A DNA stretch of 64,000 nt from Variovorax paradoxus (GCF_029919115.1 NZ_CP123990.1:3808501-3872500); one strand, 5' to 3'. Shown: positions 27,026 to 36,262, numbered from the stretch's first letter. The notes: generated from the letters alone by a model not told the origin. Numbers and translations are program-made.

Positions 27026-27925
27026 TCAACTCGTGCCCACGCGCAGTGCATCGCGGTAGCGGCGGCTGCATGGCACCGTGCTGCCGTCGTGCATGTGCAG
27101 CCGGGCGTCGCCGCCGTCCAGCGGCTCTATTTCCTTGATGCGCCCCAAGTTGACCGCATGGCTGCGGTGCACGCGCACGAAGCTGGCGGGATCTAGTTGG
27201 GTCAAGAAGTCGGTGAGCGTGGCGCGCAGCAGGTAGTCGTGGCCGTTGACGTGCAGGCCGACGTAGTTGCCTTGGGCCTGCAGCCACTCGATGTCGCCGG
27301 CGGCAATCAGGAATTCGCGCCGCAGCTTGCGCACCAGAAAGCGCTCGGGCCGGGCGGGCGGGGCGGACGGTTCCGCTCGGGGGGCATCGGGTTCGGCGGG
27401 CGCTGCCTCGGGCGCGTCGAGCACACGCGCCTCGCCCTGCAGCCGCAGCATGAAGACGCCGTAGACCCAGATGCCGAACACCATCGACAGGTAGGCGCGA
27501 ACGTCCTTCAGGTATTCGTAGCCCCAGCGCCCCGTCCAGCCTGCGAAGTCGTAGCGCTCGCCCATGGCCGAATAGACCACCGCCCGCAGCGCGAACATCG
27601 CGGCCACATGCACCAGGCTGAATACGACGCTGGCGGCCAGGTGGCAGGCCACAAAGCGCGGCAAATGAGTGCGCACCAGCGGCGACAGCCGGCGCTGCAC
27701 GGCAACCACCGCCGGCACCAGCGCCAGCAACACAAGGTGGCTGGACACTTCCCAGGTCACGATTTCCCAGGGTGCGCGCGGCACCGCGCGATCGCGCGCA
27801 TCGATCAGCGCCACGGTGGTGTTGAACACCGCCTGCAGCGCCATGAAGACGAGCCAGAAGCCGACTTCCACCCGGCGGCGGATAGGCTCATAGCGCTCGT
27901 ACAGGTTCTTTCGGGAATCTCCCAT
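27026..27925 (-). CDS. Membrane-bound LytTR transcriptional regulator
   Basis: 299 residues from ATG 27925 (MGDSRKNLYERYEPIRRRVE); longer frames run into the divergent acyltransferase promoter. Four transmembrane helices (residues ~20-165, for example EVSSHLVLLALVPAVVAVQ and ASVVFSLVHVAAMFALRAV) are followed by a Pro/Ala/Glu-rich linker. The C-terminal LytTR domain has FLIAAGDIEWLQAQGNYVGL and FVRVHRSHAVNLGRI. It has no receiver domain, so it probably regulates DNA directly from the membrane in response to an envelope signal. The divergent acyltransferase is a likely target; amt lies downstream on the same strand. Confidence 0.87.
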   Translation of the reverse strand: MGDSRKNLYERYEPIRRRVEVGFWLVFMALQAVFNTTVALIDARDRAVPRAPWEIVTWEVSSHLVLLALVPAVVAVQRRLSPLVRTHLPRFVACHLAASVVFSLVHVAAMFALRAVVYSAMGERYDFAGWTGRWGYEYLKDVRAYLSMVFGIWVYGVFMLRLQGEARVLDAPEAAPAEPDAPRAEPSAPPARPERFLVRKLRREFLIAAGDIEWLQAQGNYVGLHVNGHDYLLRATLTDFLTQLDPASFVRVHRSHAVNLGRIKEIEPLDGGDARLHMHDGSTVPCSRRYRDALRVGTS

Positions 27926-28085
27926 GCCCGGGATTCTCGCGATCCGCACGCCAGGAGGGGCGCTTTTCGTCCCTGGCAGCCACCGCTCGTCACAAAGAGG
28001 GGGCGATCCGTCCCTTCGGCAACCCGCAGGCGGCGGCTGGACACGACCATCGCGGCTTCTCTCTTGCATTGTTCGAGGAATTTCG

Positions 28086-29324
28086 ATGGCTGCATCCTCC
28101 GCCCCGCCCGATCGACGGCACGACATCGATGCGCTGCGCGCCTTGGCCTTTTTGCTGGTCATCCTGTACCACGTGGCGATGTACTACGTGGCCGACTGGC
28201 CCTGGCACCTGAAGAGCCCGCACGCGGCCGAATGGCTGCAGTGGCCGATGCGCGTACTCAACCTCTGGCGCATGGACCTGGTGTTTCTCATCTCGGGCGT
28301 GTCGCTGGGTTTCCTGACCCGCAACCAGGGCACCTGGAGTCTGCTGCGCAGCCGCGGTGCCCGGTTGATGCTGCCGCTGACGTTCGGCATGGCGGTGGTC
28401 GTGCCTTACCAGGCCTATGCCGAGGGCGTGGCCAATGGGCTGGTGGCACCGGGCTTCGGCGCATTCCTGCTGCGCTACCTGTCGATGAGCGCCCCATGGC
28501 CCAAGCAGGCATTCGCCGGCGCGGAATTCGGCATTACCTGGAACCACCTCTGGTACCTGCCGTACCTGTTCGCCTACACGGCGCTCATCGCGCTCACGCT
28601 GCCGCTGTGGCGCTCGCGCGGGGGCCAATGGATGCGCCGCAGCTTCAACGGGCTACGGGGCTGGAAGCTGCTGTTTCTGCCGGCGCTTCCATTGCTGGTG
28701 TGGACGATGCTGCTGGCCCGGCACTTTCCGCCGACGCACAACCTGGTTCGCGACTTTTACCTGCACAGCGTCTTCTTCACGGTGTTTCTGTACGGCTACT
28801 GGATGGGCGCGGACACCGCGGTGTGGCGCGAGCTGGCGCGTTTGCGCCGCTTCTCACTCGCGCTGGCTGCAGCGGCAATCGGCGCTTTCATCGTGCTGCG
28901 CATCGGCATGAAGGGGCCGCCTTCGGGCGAGCTGATGGACACGCTGCGCACGCTCTACCTTTGGCTGGCGGTTGCCACCATCCTCGGGCACGGCCACCGC
29001 TACCTGAACAGGCCCTGGCCTTGGCTCCGTTGGGCCAACGAGTCCGTGTACCCGTGGTACGTGCTGCACCAGACGCTGATCATCGCGGGCATTGGGCTGC
29101 TTGCACCTCTTGCCCTGGGGCCTGTGCTGGAACCGATGCTGCTGGTGGCGCTGACCATCGCCGGCTGCTGGGTGCTCACCGACGGGGTGATTCGCCGCCT
29201 CGACTGGGTGCGTCCGCTGTTCGGGTTGAAGCCACGGCGCACCCGCGGCAAGACAGAAATCACTTTGGCGGCGCAGCCTCTTCCACCGGAACAAGAATGG
29301 CGCTCCCCGTCGCCACGAGCTTGA
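28086..29324 (+). CDS. Acyltransferase 3 family membrane protein (OpgC-like)
   Basis: 412 residues from ATG 28086; the longer frame to 27924 overlaps the divergent LytTR gene start. Opens RRHDIDALRALAFLLVILYH, the catalytic His-containing signature of acyltransferase-3 proteins, and has about ten membrane helices. WRMDLVFLISGVSLGFLTRN is also typical. Related proteins O-acetylate or succinylate glucans, LPS or exopolysaccharides. Its last 65 nt overlap the end of the convergent thioesterase gene. Confidence 0.87.
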   Translation: MAASSAPPDRRHDIDALRALAFLLVILYHVAMYYVADWPWHLKSPHAAEWLQWPMRVLNLWRMDLVFLISGVSLGFLTRNQGTWSLLRSRGARLMLPLTFGMAVVVPYQAYAEGVANGLVAPGFGAFLLRYLSMSAPWPKQAFAGAEFGITWNHLWYLPYLFAYTALIALTLPLWRSRGGQWMRRSFNGLRGWKLLFLPALPLLVWTMLLARHFPPTHNLVRDFYLHSVFFTVFLYGYWMGADTAVWRELARLRRFSLALAAAAIGAFIVLRIGMKGPPSGELMDTLRTLYLWLAVATILGHGHRYLNRPWPWLRWANESVYPWYVLHQTLIIAGIGLLAPLALGPVLEPMLLVALTIAGCWVLTDGVIRRLDWVRPLFGLKPRRTRGKTEITLAAQPLPPEQEWRSPSPRA

Positions 29325-29679
29325 GGCTGTCGCCCTCGCCCTGGCCGTAGAGCTCGGCGGTGGCAAACACCTGCTTGCGCCCGGCCTTCACGACCTTGCC
29401 GCGCGCAATGAAGGCCCGGCCCAGCGCGGGCGAGAGGCAGTTCACCGAAAAGTGCGACGCCAGCACCCGCCCCGCCACCGTGGCGGCTGCAAAGCCGCAG
29501 GCCGTGTCGAGCATTGCGCCGATGAGCCCCGCGTGCAAGAACCCGGCGTACTGGCCCATGTCCTCCTCGCGCCATTCCATGCGCAGCTCGGCTTCGCCGG
29601 CGGCAGCACGGGTGACTTCGAAGCCGGCCCAGCGATTGAAGGCTGCGGTCTTGTTGATGGCCTGGATGGTGTCGAGCAT
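29260..29679 (-). CDS. PaaI-family hotdog thioesterase
   Basis: 139 residues from ATG 29679 (MLDTIQAINKTAAFNRWAGF). Single hotdog-fold domain with the family pattern GQYAGFLHAGLIGAMLDTAC (HAG-x-DxA), followed by FSVNCLSPALGRAFIARGKV and KQVFATAELYG. Expected to hydrolyse acyl- or aryl-CoA thioesters. It runs tail to tail into the acyltransferase gene with a 65-bp overlap, unusual but compatible with both frames being intact. Confidence 0.88.
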   Translation of the reverse strand: MLDTIQAINKTAAFNRWAGFEVTRAAAGEAELRMEWREEDMGQYAGFLHAGLIGAMLDTACGFAAATVAGRVLASHFSVNCLSPALGRAFIARGKVVKAGRKQVFATAELYGQGEGDSLKLVATGSAILVPVEEAAPPK

Positions 29680-29866
29680 GGCGGTCTTTCGGAAAAGAAA
29701 GGGGTGGAGCGGCCACTCTACGAAGCGGCTCCGCACCGCACCGTCGCCCCGGTGACCCGAAGCGTTTGGGCAGTTGCCTTGGCGACAGCAATTTTTCAAC
29801 CGGCCTTAACCCCGGTCTGCGAGCCCCGCCGTATGAGTGGAGGAACGATCCACTACCGAGGCTCCG

Positions 29867-31525
29867 ATGAAAGCAATCTCTTCTTCTTCCTCCTTCTTCT
29901 TCCGTGCCGACCTGCGCGCCACCGTCATTGCCGCAGCTTGGCTGGTTCTCGGCACCGGCGCGTATGCGCAGGCCGTGGCAACCGCGGCCGGCGGCGCGGA
30001 CGCATCGCGCATCACGCAAGTCAAGGTCTACCCGGGCAGCGCGACCGTGGAGCGCGTGGCGCGGGTCGCGGCCGGCAGCCGGTCGGTCACCTTTGCCTGC
30101 CTGCCCGCCGGGCTCGACGTGCAGAGCTTGCAGGTGTCGGCCGGTGCTTCGGTTCGCCTGGGCGAAACCTCGGTGCTCAGCGAGGCGCGCGAACTCTCGG
30201 CGCGCTGCGCGACCAGCGCGCTCGACGGCCGCATTCGCGACCTGGAGGACCAGAAGGCCGCGCTGCAGGCCGAGAGCGATGCACTCGGCCTGGTCACCGG
30301 CTATCTCAAGGGCCTCTCGGGCAGCGGCGAGCCGGCGCAAGGCGCCCGTGCCCCCATGGATGCGCGCAACCTTGCCGCAATGACCGAGGCCATGCGCAGA
30401 AGCGGCCAGGAGTCGCTGCTGAAGCAGCACCAGATCCAGCGCAAGCAGACCGACATCGACCGGCAGCTCAACCCGCTGCTTGCCGAACGCAAGCGCTCGC
30501 AGGGCGATGGCGGGCAAGTGGTGGCTGTCACCGTTACGCTGGCCGCCAGTGCCGATACCGACGTGAAGCTCAGCTACCAGGTCAACGGCCCGGGCTGGAC
30601 GCCCACCTACCGCGCGCTGCTCGACACCACCACCCGCAAGGTGCGCATCGAGCGGCAGGCGCTGGTGGCCCAGGCCACGGGCGAAGACTGGCGAGGCGTG
30701 AAGCTGGTGCTTTCCACCGGCCAGCCGCGCCGCGAAACCGCCGGCCGCACGCCAGCTGCGTGGCGCATCGGCATCGAGCCGCCGCAGCGTGCACCCGCAA
30801 GCCCGGCCGTTGCCATGATGGCAGCGCCGGCACCCGCTGCATCGCTCGACCGGAAGCGCGCAATGGCTGAAGCTGCGGAGCCGCTTTTCGACGTGGCCAT
30901 ATTCGACAACAGCTTTGCCACCGAATTTGCCGTGCCGCAAAGCATCGACGTCCCCTCCAACGGCCAGCGTGTCACGCTGGCGCTGGGCCAGCACGAAGAC
31001 ACGGCAAAGCTTGCCGCGCGCACCAGCCCGCGCGTGGACCCGAGTGCCTTCCTGGTCGCAGAACTTCCGCAGCCTGCAGGTGTGTGGCCGGCCGGCCCGC
31101 TGCAGCTTTATCGCGACGGCAACTTCGTCGGCAATGGGCGCTGGAACGCGCCCAGCGATGCAAAGCTCACCCTGTCCTTCGGCCGCGACCAACTCGTGCG
31201 CGTGCAGGCTGAGCCCGAACAGGACAGCCAAGGCACGGGCGGCTTTGTCGGTTCGCGCGCCGAGCGCAAGGTGCAGCGCGCCTATGTGGTCGAAAACCGC
31301 CACCGCACGCCCGTTGCGGTGCAGGTGCTCGAGGCGGCGCCGGTTTCCGTCGACGAGCAGGTGCGCGTGGCCGCGCAGTTCTCGCCGCAGCCGGGCGAGC
31401 TGGCCTGGAACAAGCAGCCCGGCCTCGCAATGTGGAGCTTCGACCTGGAGGCCGGCAAGACCGCGCGCGCGGCGGCCGACTACACCATCAGCTACCCGAA
31501 GGACGCGCGCCTGCAGATGCGCTGA
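29867..31525 (+). CDS. DUF4139 domain protein (MuiA-like), exported
   Basis: 552 residues from ATG 29867. The N-terminus contains a Ser/Phe-rich stretch (SSSSSFFFR) and a signal segment ending near GAYAQA. DUF4140 at residues ~45-150 (ITQVKVYPGSATVERVARVA) and a coiled coil (LEDQKAALQAESDALG) are followed by the DUF4139 beta domain (YQVNGPGWTPTYRALLDTT, RAYVVENRHRTPVAVQVLEA). In Azotobacter a member is called mucoidy inhibitor A; the molecular function is unknown. It is monocistronic and ends 11 nt before the convergent YlqF gene. Confidence 0.85.
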   Translation: MKAISSSSSFFFRADLRATVIAAAWLVLGTGAYAQAVATAAGGADASRITQVKVYPGSATVERVARVAAGSRSVTFACLPAGLDVQSLQVSAGASVRLGETSVLSEARELSARCATSALDGRIRDLEDQKAALQAESDALGLVTGYLKGLSGSGEPAQGARAPMDARNLAAMTEAMRRSGQESLLKQHQIQRKQTDIDRQLNPLLAERKRSQGDGGQVVAVTVTLAASADTDVKLSYQVNGPGWTPTYRALLDTTTRKVRIERQALVAQATGEDWRGVKLVLSTGQPRRETAGRTPAAWRIGIEPPQRAPASPAVAMMAAPAPAASLDRKRAMAEAAEPLFDVAIFDNSFATEFAVPQSIDVPSNGQRVTLALGQHEDTAKLAARTSPRVDPSAFLVAELPQPAGVWPAGPLQLYRDGNFVGNGRWNAPSDAKLTLSFGRDQLVRVQAEPEQDSQGTGGFVGSRAERKVQRAYVVENRHRTPVAVQVLEAAPVSVDEQVRVAAQFSPQPGELAWNKQPGLAMWSFDLEAGKTARAAADYTISYPKDARLQMR

Positions 31526-31536
31526 GCGCGGCCTGT

Positions 31537-32508
31537 TCAGTGCGGCTCGGGCGCCTGGCCTTCCGGAGGCTCGGCGCCCGGCTTGCGCTTCTTGCCGCGT
31601 GCCGCTTTCTTGGCCGCACGTTCCGCATCGATGCGCTGGCCCTCGGCCAGCCATTGCAAGAACTCTTCAGGCGTCTCGAGCGTGATGCGCCCCAGGTTGC
31701 CGGCGCGAAACTCGTGCATGACGATTTCCGCGGCCTTTTGCAGGTTGACGCGGCCCTTGCCCAACAAAGCGCCGCGCTTGCGGCCGATGGCGTCGAGCAC
31801 CTCTTCGTCCTTCATGGCGGCAATGGCGGCGGCGTCGTGCTCGGCCAGCTTGAAGCGCGCGGCAATGCCCTCGGCATAGTTCGCCTTCAGGTAGTTGAGC
31901 AGCTCCAGCGCCACTTCTTCCTCGTCGAACGCATTGCGCCCCACGGCCCCGCTGGCGGCCAGGTTGTAGCCGCTCTTGGGCACCACGATGCGCGGCCACA
32001 GCATGCCGGGCGTGTCCCACAGGTAGAAGTCGTCGGCCAGCGTGATGCGCTGCTCCAGCTTGGTAATGCCGGCCTCGTCGCCGGTCTTGGCCTTGCGGCT
32101 GCCGGTGAGCGTGTTGATGAGGGTCGACTTGCCCACGTTGGGAATGCCGCAGATCAGCACGCGCATCGGCTTGGCCATGCCGCCGCGGTTGGGCGAAAGC
32201 TCGTGGCAGGCACGCACGATGGCCTGCGCCGGCGTGGTCTGGCTTGCATCGAGCGCAATGGCGCGCGTGGCCGGCAGCCCGTTGTAGTGCGCGAGCCAGA
32301 GCGCGGTGCGCGCGGGGTCGGCCAGGTCCTGCTTGTTGAGCACCTTCAGCGAAGGCCGGCCGGCGGTGAGTTCGGCCAGCATCGGGTTGGCGCTGGAGCC
32401 CGGCAGCCGCGCGTCGAGCAGCTCGATGACCACGTCGATGTCCTTCACCCGCTCGGTGATGGCCTTCTGGGTCGTGTACATGTGCCCGGGGAACCACTGG
32501 ATCGCCAT
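31537..32508 (-). CDS. ylqF: Ribosome biogenesis GTPase YlqF/RbgA
   Basis: 323 residues. A circularly permuted GTPase: G4 (KVLNKQDLAD) comes first, then G1/P-loop ICGIPNVGKSTLINTL, and G3 DTPGMLWPRI. MAIQWFPGHMYTTQKAI at the N-terminus is the hallmark of the YlqF subfamily, which acts in late assembly of the 50S subunit. The C-terminus is a Lys/Arg/Pro-rich tail (KKAARGKKRKPGAEPPEG). Transcribed alone on the minus strand. Confidence 0.95.
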   Translation of the reverse strand: MAIQWFPGHMYTTQKAITERVKDIDVVIELLDARLPGSSANPMLAELTAGRPSLKVLNKQDLADPARTALWLAHYNGLPATRAIALDASQTTPAQAIVRACHELSPNRGGMAKPMRVLICGIPNVGKSTLINTLTGSRKAKTGDEAGITKLEQRITLADDFYLWDTPGMLWPRIVVPKSGYNLAASGAVGRNAFDEEEVALELLNYLKANYAEGIAARFKLAEHDAAAIAAMKDEEVLDAIGRKRGALLGKGRVNLQKAAEIVMHEFRAGNLGRITLETPEEFLQWLAEGQRIDAERAAKKAARGKKRKPGAEPPEGQAPEPH

Positions 32509-32714
32509 CGATGGATGCTCTTTCTTTCGCTCTTACTGGAAGGGGCGGCCCTGGGGCCGGGTGCGCATTGTGGACCGGGAATGTGCGGCAGATCACGGCG
32601 CTACGCTTTCGATAGCTGCGTGTGCCCATTTTGCCTGCGCCGCGCCGCACCGCGCCCCTAGAATCCGCGCGCTGCACTTGCAGCCGCTTTCAAATAATCA
32701 TTCGAGGGAAATCC

Positions 32715-33314
32715 ATGTTCAAGCGCCTTGCCGCTGCCGCACTGCTGGCAGCCACCGCCGGTTCCGCAACCGTCGCCCATGCCCAGCGTCCCTCACCGCC
32801 GCAAGGCCCGCTGATCAGCGGCTACCTGTGCTGCAACATGCGCACCTATGGCAACTCCATCAGCGACATCAACTACGACGAGCAAGGCACGAGCATCGTG
32901 GCCGTGGGTACGCCGGCCCGCATCACGGCCTACGACTTTCGCTGGTTCAACCTCGACCTGGCCGGCAAGCCCCAGCGCATCAAGAACGACTACAGCCGCA
33001 ACATCACGCTGATCGACTTTGCCAAGCGCTATGTAGTGGCCGAAGACCCGAAGCAGAAGATGGCGGGTTTTCCGCCCGCTGTCCGCGACGCCATTCTGGC
33101 CGTGAAGGTCATGCCCGGCATGACGCGCGAGCAGGTGCTGATGGCCGTCGGCTATCCGGTGGCCGGCGAAAACCCCAGCCTCGATGCGCCCACCTGGCGC
33201 TATTGGCGCGACAGCTGGTCGGAGTACCAGGTCAACTTCGACGAGAAGGGCCTGGTCAAGTCCGTGCTGGGCGACCCGGTGGCGCTCAGCCGCGTGCTGG
33301 CACCAACACCTTAG
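32715..33314 (+). CDS. Exported BamE/SmpA-like protein, function unknown
   Basis: 199 residues from ATG 32715 with GAGGGAA upstream. A signal peptide (LAAAALLAATAGSATVAHAQ) is followed by SGYLCCNMRTYGNSISDINY. The C-terminal third, MPGMTREQVLMAVGYPVAGE through YQVNFDEKGLVKSVLGDP, has the pattern of the SmpA/OmlA (BamE-like) domain. There is no lipobox, so it is probably a soluble periplasmic protein. Single gene; role not predictable. Confidence 0.65.
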   Translation: MFKRLAAAALLAATAGSATVAHAQRPSPPQGPLISGYLCCNMRTYGNSISDINYDEQGTSIVAVGTPARITAYDFRWFNLDLAGKPQRIKNDYSRNITLIDFAKRYVVAEDPKQKMAGFPPAVRDAILAVKVMPGMTREQVLMAVGYPVAGENPSLDAPTWRYWRDSWSEYQVNFDEKGLVKSVLGDPVALSRVLAPTP

Positions 33315-33457
33315 TTTGCGTTGGCGCACGTGTCGGCGAGACACGTGCAATCCATTAGATGTTTTGCATCGCGGGGGCCTGTTCCGCCCCTATCATTTGG
33401 CTGAACGCGGCGCAACGGCGCGTCGGTCGAATTGAAACTTTTGATGGAGTTACCGCG

Positions 33458-33886
33458 ATGAAACCCGTCTCCGAACTGCTCAAGCGCCACGACTCCGCGG
33501 CTTGGCGCACCTCGCCGGACACCACCGTGTTCGACGCGCTGGCCACGCTGGCGCATTTTGAAGTGGGCGCGCTCATGGTGATGGACGGCGAAAAACTGGT
33601 GGGCTTTCTCTCCGAGCGCGACTACACCCGCAAGGTGGCGCTGCAGGGCAAGAACTCGAAGGAAATGAAGGTCTCCGAGATCATGACGCCCGACGTGATG
33701 ACCGTCACTCCGCAAACCCGCACGCGCGCCTGCATGGCGCTCATGAGCCAGCGCAAGTTTCGACACCTGCCGGTGGTCGACGGCGACAAGGTGGTGGGAA
33801 TGATCTCCATCCAGGACCTGATGGACGACATCATTGCCGACCACGAAGTGACCATCGCGCAGCTCACGACCTATATCCAGAGTTGA
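33458..33886 (+). CDS. CBS-domain protein
   Basis: 142 residues from ATG 33458 (MKPVSELLKRHDSAAWRTSP). Two CBS motifs in tandem make up the whole protein: VFDALATLAHFEVGALMVMD / VGFLSERDYTRKVAL and MKVSEIMTPDVMTVTPQTRT / RKFRHLPVVDGDKVVGMISI. CBS pairs bind adenine nucleotides and act as energy or ionic sensors. It is followed 97 nt later by an HPF-like gene, which may share a stress-related promoter. Confidence 0.9.
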   Translation: MKPVSELLKRHDSAAWRTSPDTTVFDALATLAHFEVGALMVMDGEKLVGFLSERDYTRKVALQGKNSKEMKVSEIMTPDVMTVTPQTRTRACMALMSQRKFRHLPVVDGDKVVGMISIQDLMDDIIADHEVTIAQLTTYIQS

Positions 33887-33983
33887 TCCCATGCCTGCCC
33901 CAAGGTGGGGAACACGCCTACGCGCACCCGGCCTGTTTAAGGCGCACAGTAGGGCTTCGTTCATCCATCAGCAGGAACATGGC

Positions 33984-34343
33984 ATGCAGATTCAGGTCAA
34001 CACGAGCAACGGTGTCAACAACAAGGACGCGCTGGAGCGCTGGGCCGATACGGAGATCAAGCAGCAGCTGAACCGCTTTGTCGAAGATGTCACGCGCGTC
34101 GAAGTGCATCTGAGCGACGAAAACCATGACAAGGCCGGTGCCGGCAACAAGTGCTGCGTGATGGAAGCACGCCTTGCGCACCACCAGCCGCTGGCCGTCA
34201 CGCAATACGCCAACACCCTGGACGAAGCCTTCAGGGGCGCGGCCGAGAAGCTCAAGCGCCTGCTCGACAACACGCTGGGCCGCCTGAACAACCACCGCGA
34301 CCGCGACTCGATCCGCAAGGACGCGGGCTTTATCGCGGAGTAG
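33984..34343 (+). CDS. HPF/RaiA-like ribosome-associated protein
   Basis: 119 residues from ATG 33984, with AGGA nine nt upstream. The pattern TEIKQQLNRFVEDVTRVEVH followed by VMEARLAHHQPLAVTQYANT and AFRGAAEKLKRLLDNTLGRL fits the sigma-54 modulation/S30EA superfamily. These proteins bind 30S subunits and cause ribosome hibernation or translation arrest. It lacks the long C-terminal dimerisation domain, so it is a short form. The canonical hpf usually sits by rpoN; this copy does not. Confidence 0.78.
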   Translation: MQIQVNTSNGVNNKDALERWADTEIKQQLNRFVEDVTRVEVHLSDENHDKAGAGNKCCVMEARLAHHQPLAVTQYANTLDEAFRGAAEKLKRLLDNTLGRLNNHRDRDSIRKDAGFIAE

Positions 34344-34364
34344 CCCGGCAAGCGCAGATTGCAG

Positions 34365-34820
34365 CTACCGCGGCTTGCGGGGTTTGTGCGCGGGTGGCTT
34401 GGTGCCGGGCGTTTCTACCGGAATCAACGGCGGGCGGTGTCCCGTCTGCATCCACTCGTCGTAGAAGTCGATCTTGCGGTCGACCAGCGACAGGGCGCGC
34501 TTCCATTCGGCAATGGTTTCGGTCACGCGGGCACGGTGCGCGGCCAGCAGGTCGCGCCGCTGGGGCAGCGTGGTCTTGCCCTGCAGCGCAAGCGCGGTGT
34601 ATTCCCGCATCTCGGCAATGCTCATGCCGGTGCGGCGCAGCCGGTCCATCAGGTCGAGCCAGCCCACGTGCAGCTCGCCATAGAGGCGCCGGCCGCCTTC
34701 ATCGCGCGCAACGCCAGGCACGAGGCCCTGGGCCTCGTACCATCGAATGGCGTGCACCGTGCGGCCGGTGCGCGTGGCGAGCTCGCCGATGTGAAAAGGC
34801 GGGCCGCTTTCAGCCGGCAT
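34365..34820 (-). CDS. MerR-family transcriptional regulator
   Basis: 151 residues. N-terminal MerR winged helix FHIGELATRTGRTVHAIRWY and RRLYGELHVGWLDLMDRLRR, then the dimerisation coiled coil (RDLLAAHRARVTETIAEWKR). There is no cysteine metal-binding loop; the C-terminus is a short Pro/Lys-rich tail, so it is more like the small-molecule-responsive members. Its start overlaps the end of the SnoaL-like gene by 11 nt, placing both in one operon. Confidence 0.88.
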   Translation of the reverse strand: MPAESGPPFHIGELATRTGRTVHAIRWYEAQGLVPGVARDEGGRRLYGELHVGWLDLMDRLRRTGMSIAEMREYTALALQGKTTLPQRRDLLAAHRARVTETIAEWKRALSLVDRKIDFYDEWMQTGHRPPLIPVETPGTKPPAHKPRKPR

Positions 34821-35238
34821 GGGCGGCGGTGGCGGACGGCGCCTGGAGCGCGTCCTGCACCAGTGCGGTGTCGAAGTACTCGGTCAGTTCCTTCACCTTG
34901 CCTCCTTCGAGTCGATACACGTAGCAATAGCTGTTGTTGTAGCGCTTGCCGGCCTTGGTGGGCACGTCGCCGCGGAACAGCACCACCACGCGGTCGTCTT
35001 CTGCAATGATGCGTTCGGTCTTGCTCCGGTAGGGCCCCGCAAACTGCGCGAACAGCGGCTTGATCAGCTCTTCGCGAATCGCCGCCTTGCCCGCGTAGGT
35101 GCGCGACCATGGCGTGGTGCCCTCCAGTGTCCAGCTGGCGTCGTCGGCCAGGCTGTCGATGAAGAGCTGGCCGTTGCCCTCGTCAAGCTCCGCGTGAATG
35201 CGCTGCACCAGCGCCTTGTTGTCTGTCGTCGTGTTCAT
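34810..35238 (-). CDS. SnoaL-like/NTF2-fold protein
   Basis: 142 residues from ATG 35238 (MNTTTDNKALVQRIHAELDE), with GGAA just upstream; earlier starts are unsupported. Sequence DSLADDASWTLEGTTPWSRT and VVVLFRGDVPTKAGKRYNNS follows the NTF2-like cone fold used by SnoaL polyketide cyclases and many small stress-linked enzymes. The catalytic residue cannot be inferred. First gene of an operon with a MerR regulator. Confidence 0.82.
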   Translation of the reverse strand: MNTTTDNKALVQRIHAELDEGNGQLFIDSLADDASWTLEGTTPWSRTYAGKAAIREELIKPLFAQFAGPYRSKTERIIAEDDRVVVLFRGDVPTKAGKRYNNSYCYVYRLEGGKVKELTEYFDTALVQDALQAPSATAAHAG

Positions 35239-35338
35239 GGCTGCATTTCCTCTTGGAATGAATGAACCGGAAGCCCCGGTGGATTCATTGGAAATGCTCG
35301 AGTGCACTCTAGGTCAAGCACCATGAACGGGCCACGCG

Positions 35339-36262
35339 TCAACCCTTGCTCGCGTTGGCCATGGCCTTGCCCACTTCGTTGGTGCCTTGGGCAGAACCGC
35401 TCTGTGGCACGACTTCTCCCTCGCGCGAGGTCACTTCGGCAAGCCGCGCGGCAAGTTGCTCGGGCGCGTCCGCGCCGATGCCCAGCCAGGCGCCCTGCGT
35501 AAGAGTGATGTGCGCGGCCTCGAAGGTGCCTGCGCCAGCGCAAAGAATGGTGCGGTTGGGCGCGTCCGTGGAGGCCAGCACCAGCATGGCGGGCACCACC
35601 GCCTCGGGCTTGAGGGCATCGAGCACTTCCTGCGGCATGAGGCCTTCGGTCATCCGCGTGGCGGCCGTGGGCGCGAGGCAATTGACGCGGATGTCGTTCT
35701 TCGCGCCTTCGATGCTCAGCGTCTGCATGAGGCCCACCAGCGCAAGCTTGGCGGCGCCGTAGTTGCTCTGGCCGAAGTTGCCGTAGAGCCCGGAAGACGA
35801 AGTGGTCATCACGATGCGGCCGTATTTCTGCTCGTTCATGAGCGCCCAGACGGCCTTGGTGCAGTTCACCGCGCCCATCAGGTGCACGTCGACCACCAGC
35901 TTGAAATCGGCAAGGTCCATCTTGGCAAAGCTCTTGTCGCGCAAGATGCCTGCGTTGTTCACCAGGATGTCGACGCGGCCCCAGGCATCGACCGCCTGCT
36001 GCACCATGGCCTGTACCGCGTCGAAATCCGTCACCGAGGCGCCGTTGGCCATGGCCTCGCCGCCGGCCGCCTTGATCTCGTCGACCACCGCTTGCGCGGC
36101 GCTCACCGAACCGCCGGAACCGTCGGCCGCGCCGCCCAGGTCGTTGACCACCACCTTGGCCCCGCGAGCCGCCAAGGCCAGCGCATGTTGCCTGCCCAGC
36201 CCGCCGCCCGCGCCGGTCACGATGGCTATTCGGCCCTTGAAGTCGATGGTGCTTTGAGTCAT
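35339..36262 (-). CDS. Short-chain dehydrogenase (3-hydroxyacyl-CoA type)
   Basis: 307 residues from ATG 36262. Rossmann motif IAIVTGAGGGLGRQHALALA, the NNAG motif in VDILVNNAGILRDKSF, and the catalytic Ser (TTSSSGLYGNFGQ) and YxxxK (SNYGAAKLALVGL). The stretch VVNDLGGAADGSGGS and the approximately 300-residue length match the (3R)-hydroxyacyl-CoA dehydrogenase domain of peroxisomal MFE-2-like enzymes. Expected role in fatty-acid or sterol side-chain beta-oxidation. On the minus strand after the receiver gene, but 119 nt apart. Confidence 0.87.
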   Translation of the reverse strand: MTQSTIDFKGRIAIVTGAGGGLGRQHALALAARGAKVVVNDLGGAADGSGGSVSAAQAVVDEIKAAGGEAMANGASVTDFDAVQAMVQQAVDAWGRVDILVNNAGILRDKSFAKMDLADFKLVVDVHLMGAVNCTKAVWALMNEQKYGRIVMTTSSSGLYGNFGQSNYGAAKLALVGLMQTLSIEGAKNDIRVNCLAPTAATRMTEGLMPQEVLDALKPEAVVPAMLVLASTDAPNRTILCAGAGTFEAAHITLTQGAWLGIGADAPEQLAARLAEVTSREGEVVPQSGSAQGTNEVGKAMANASKG

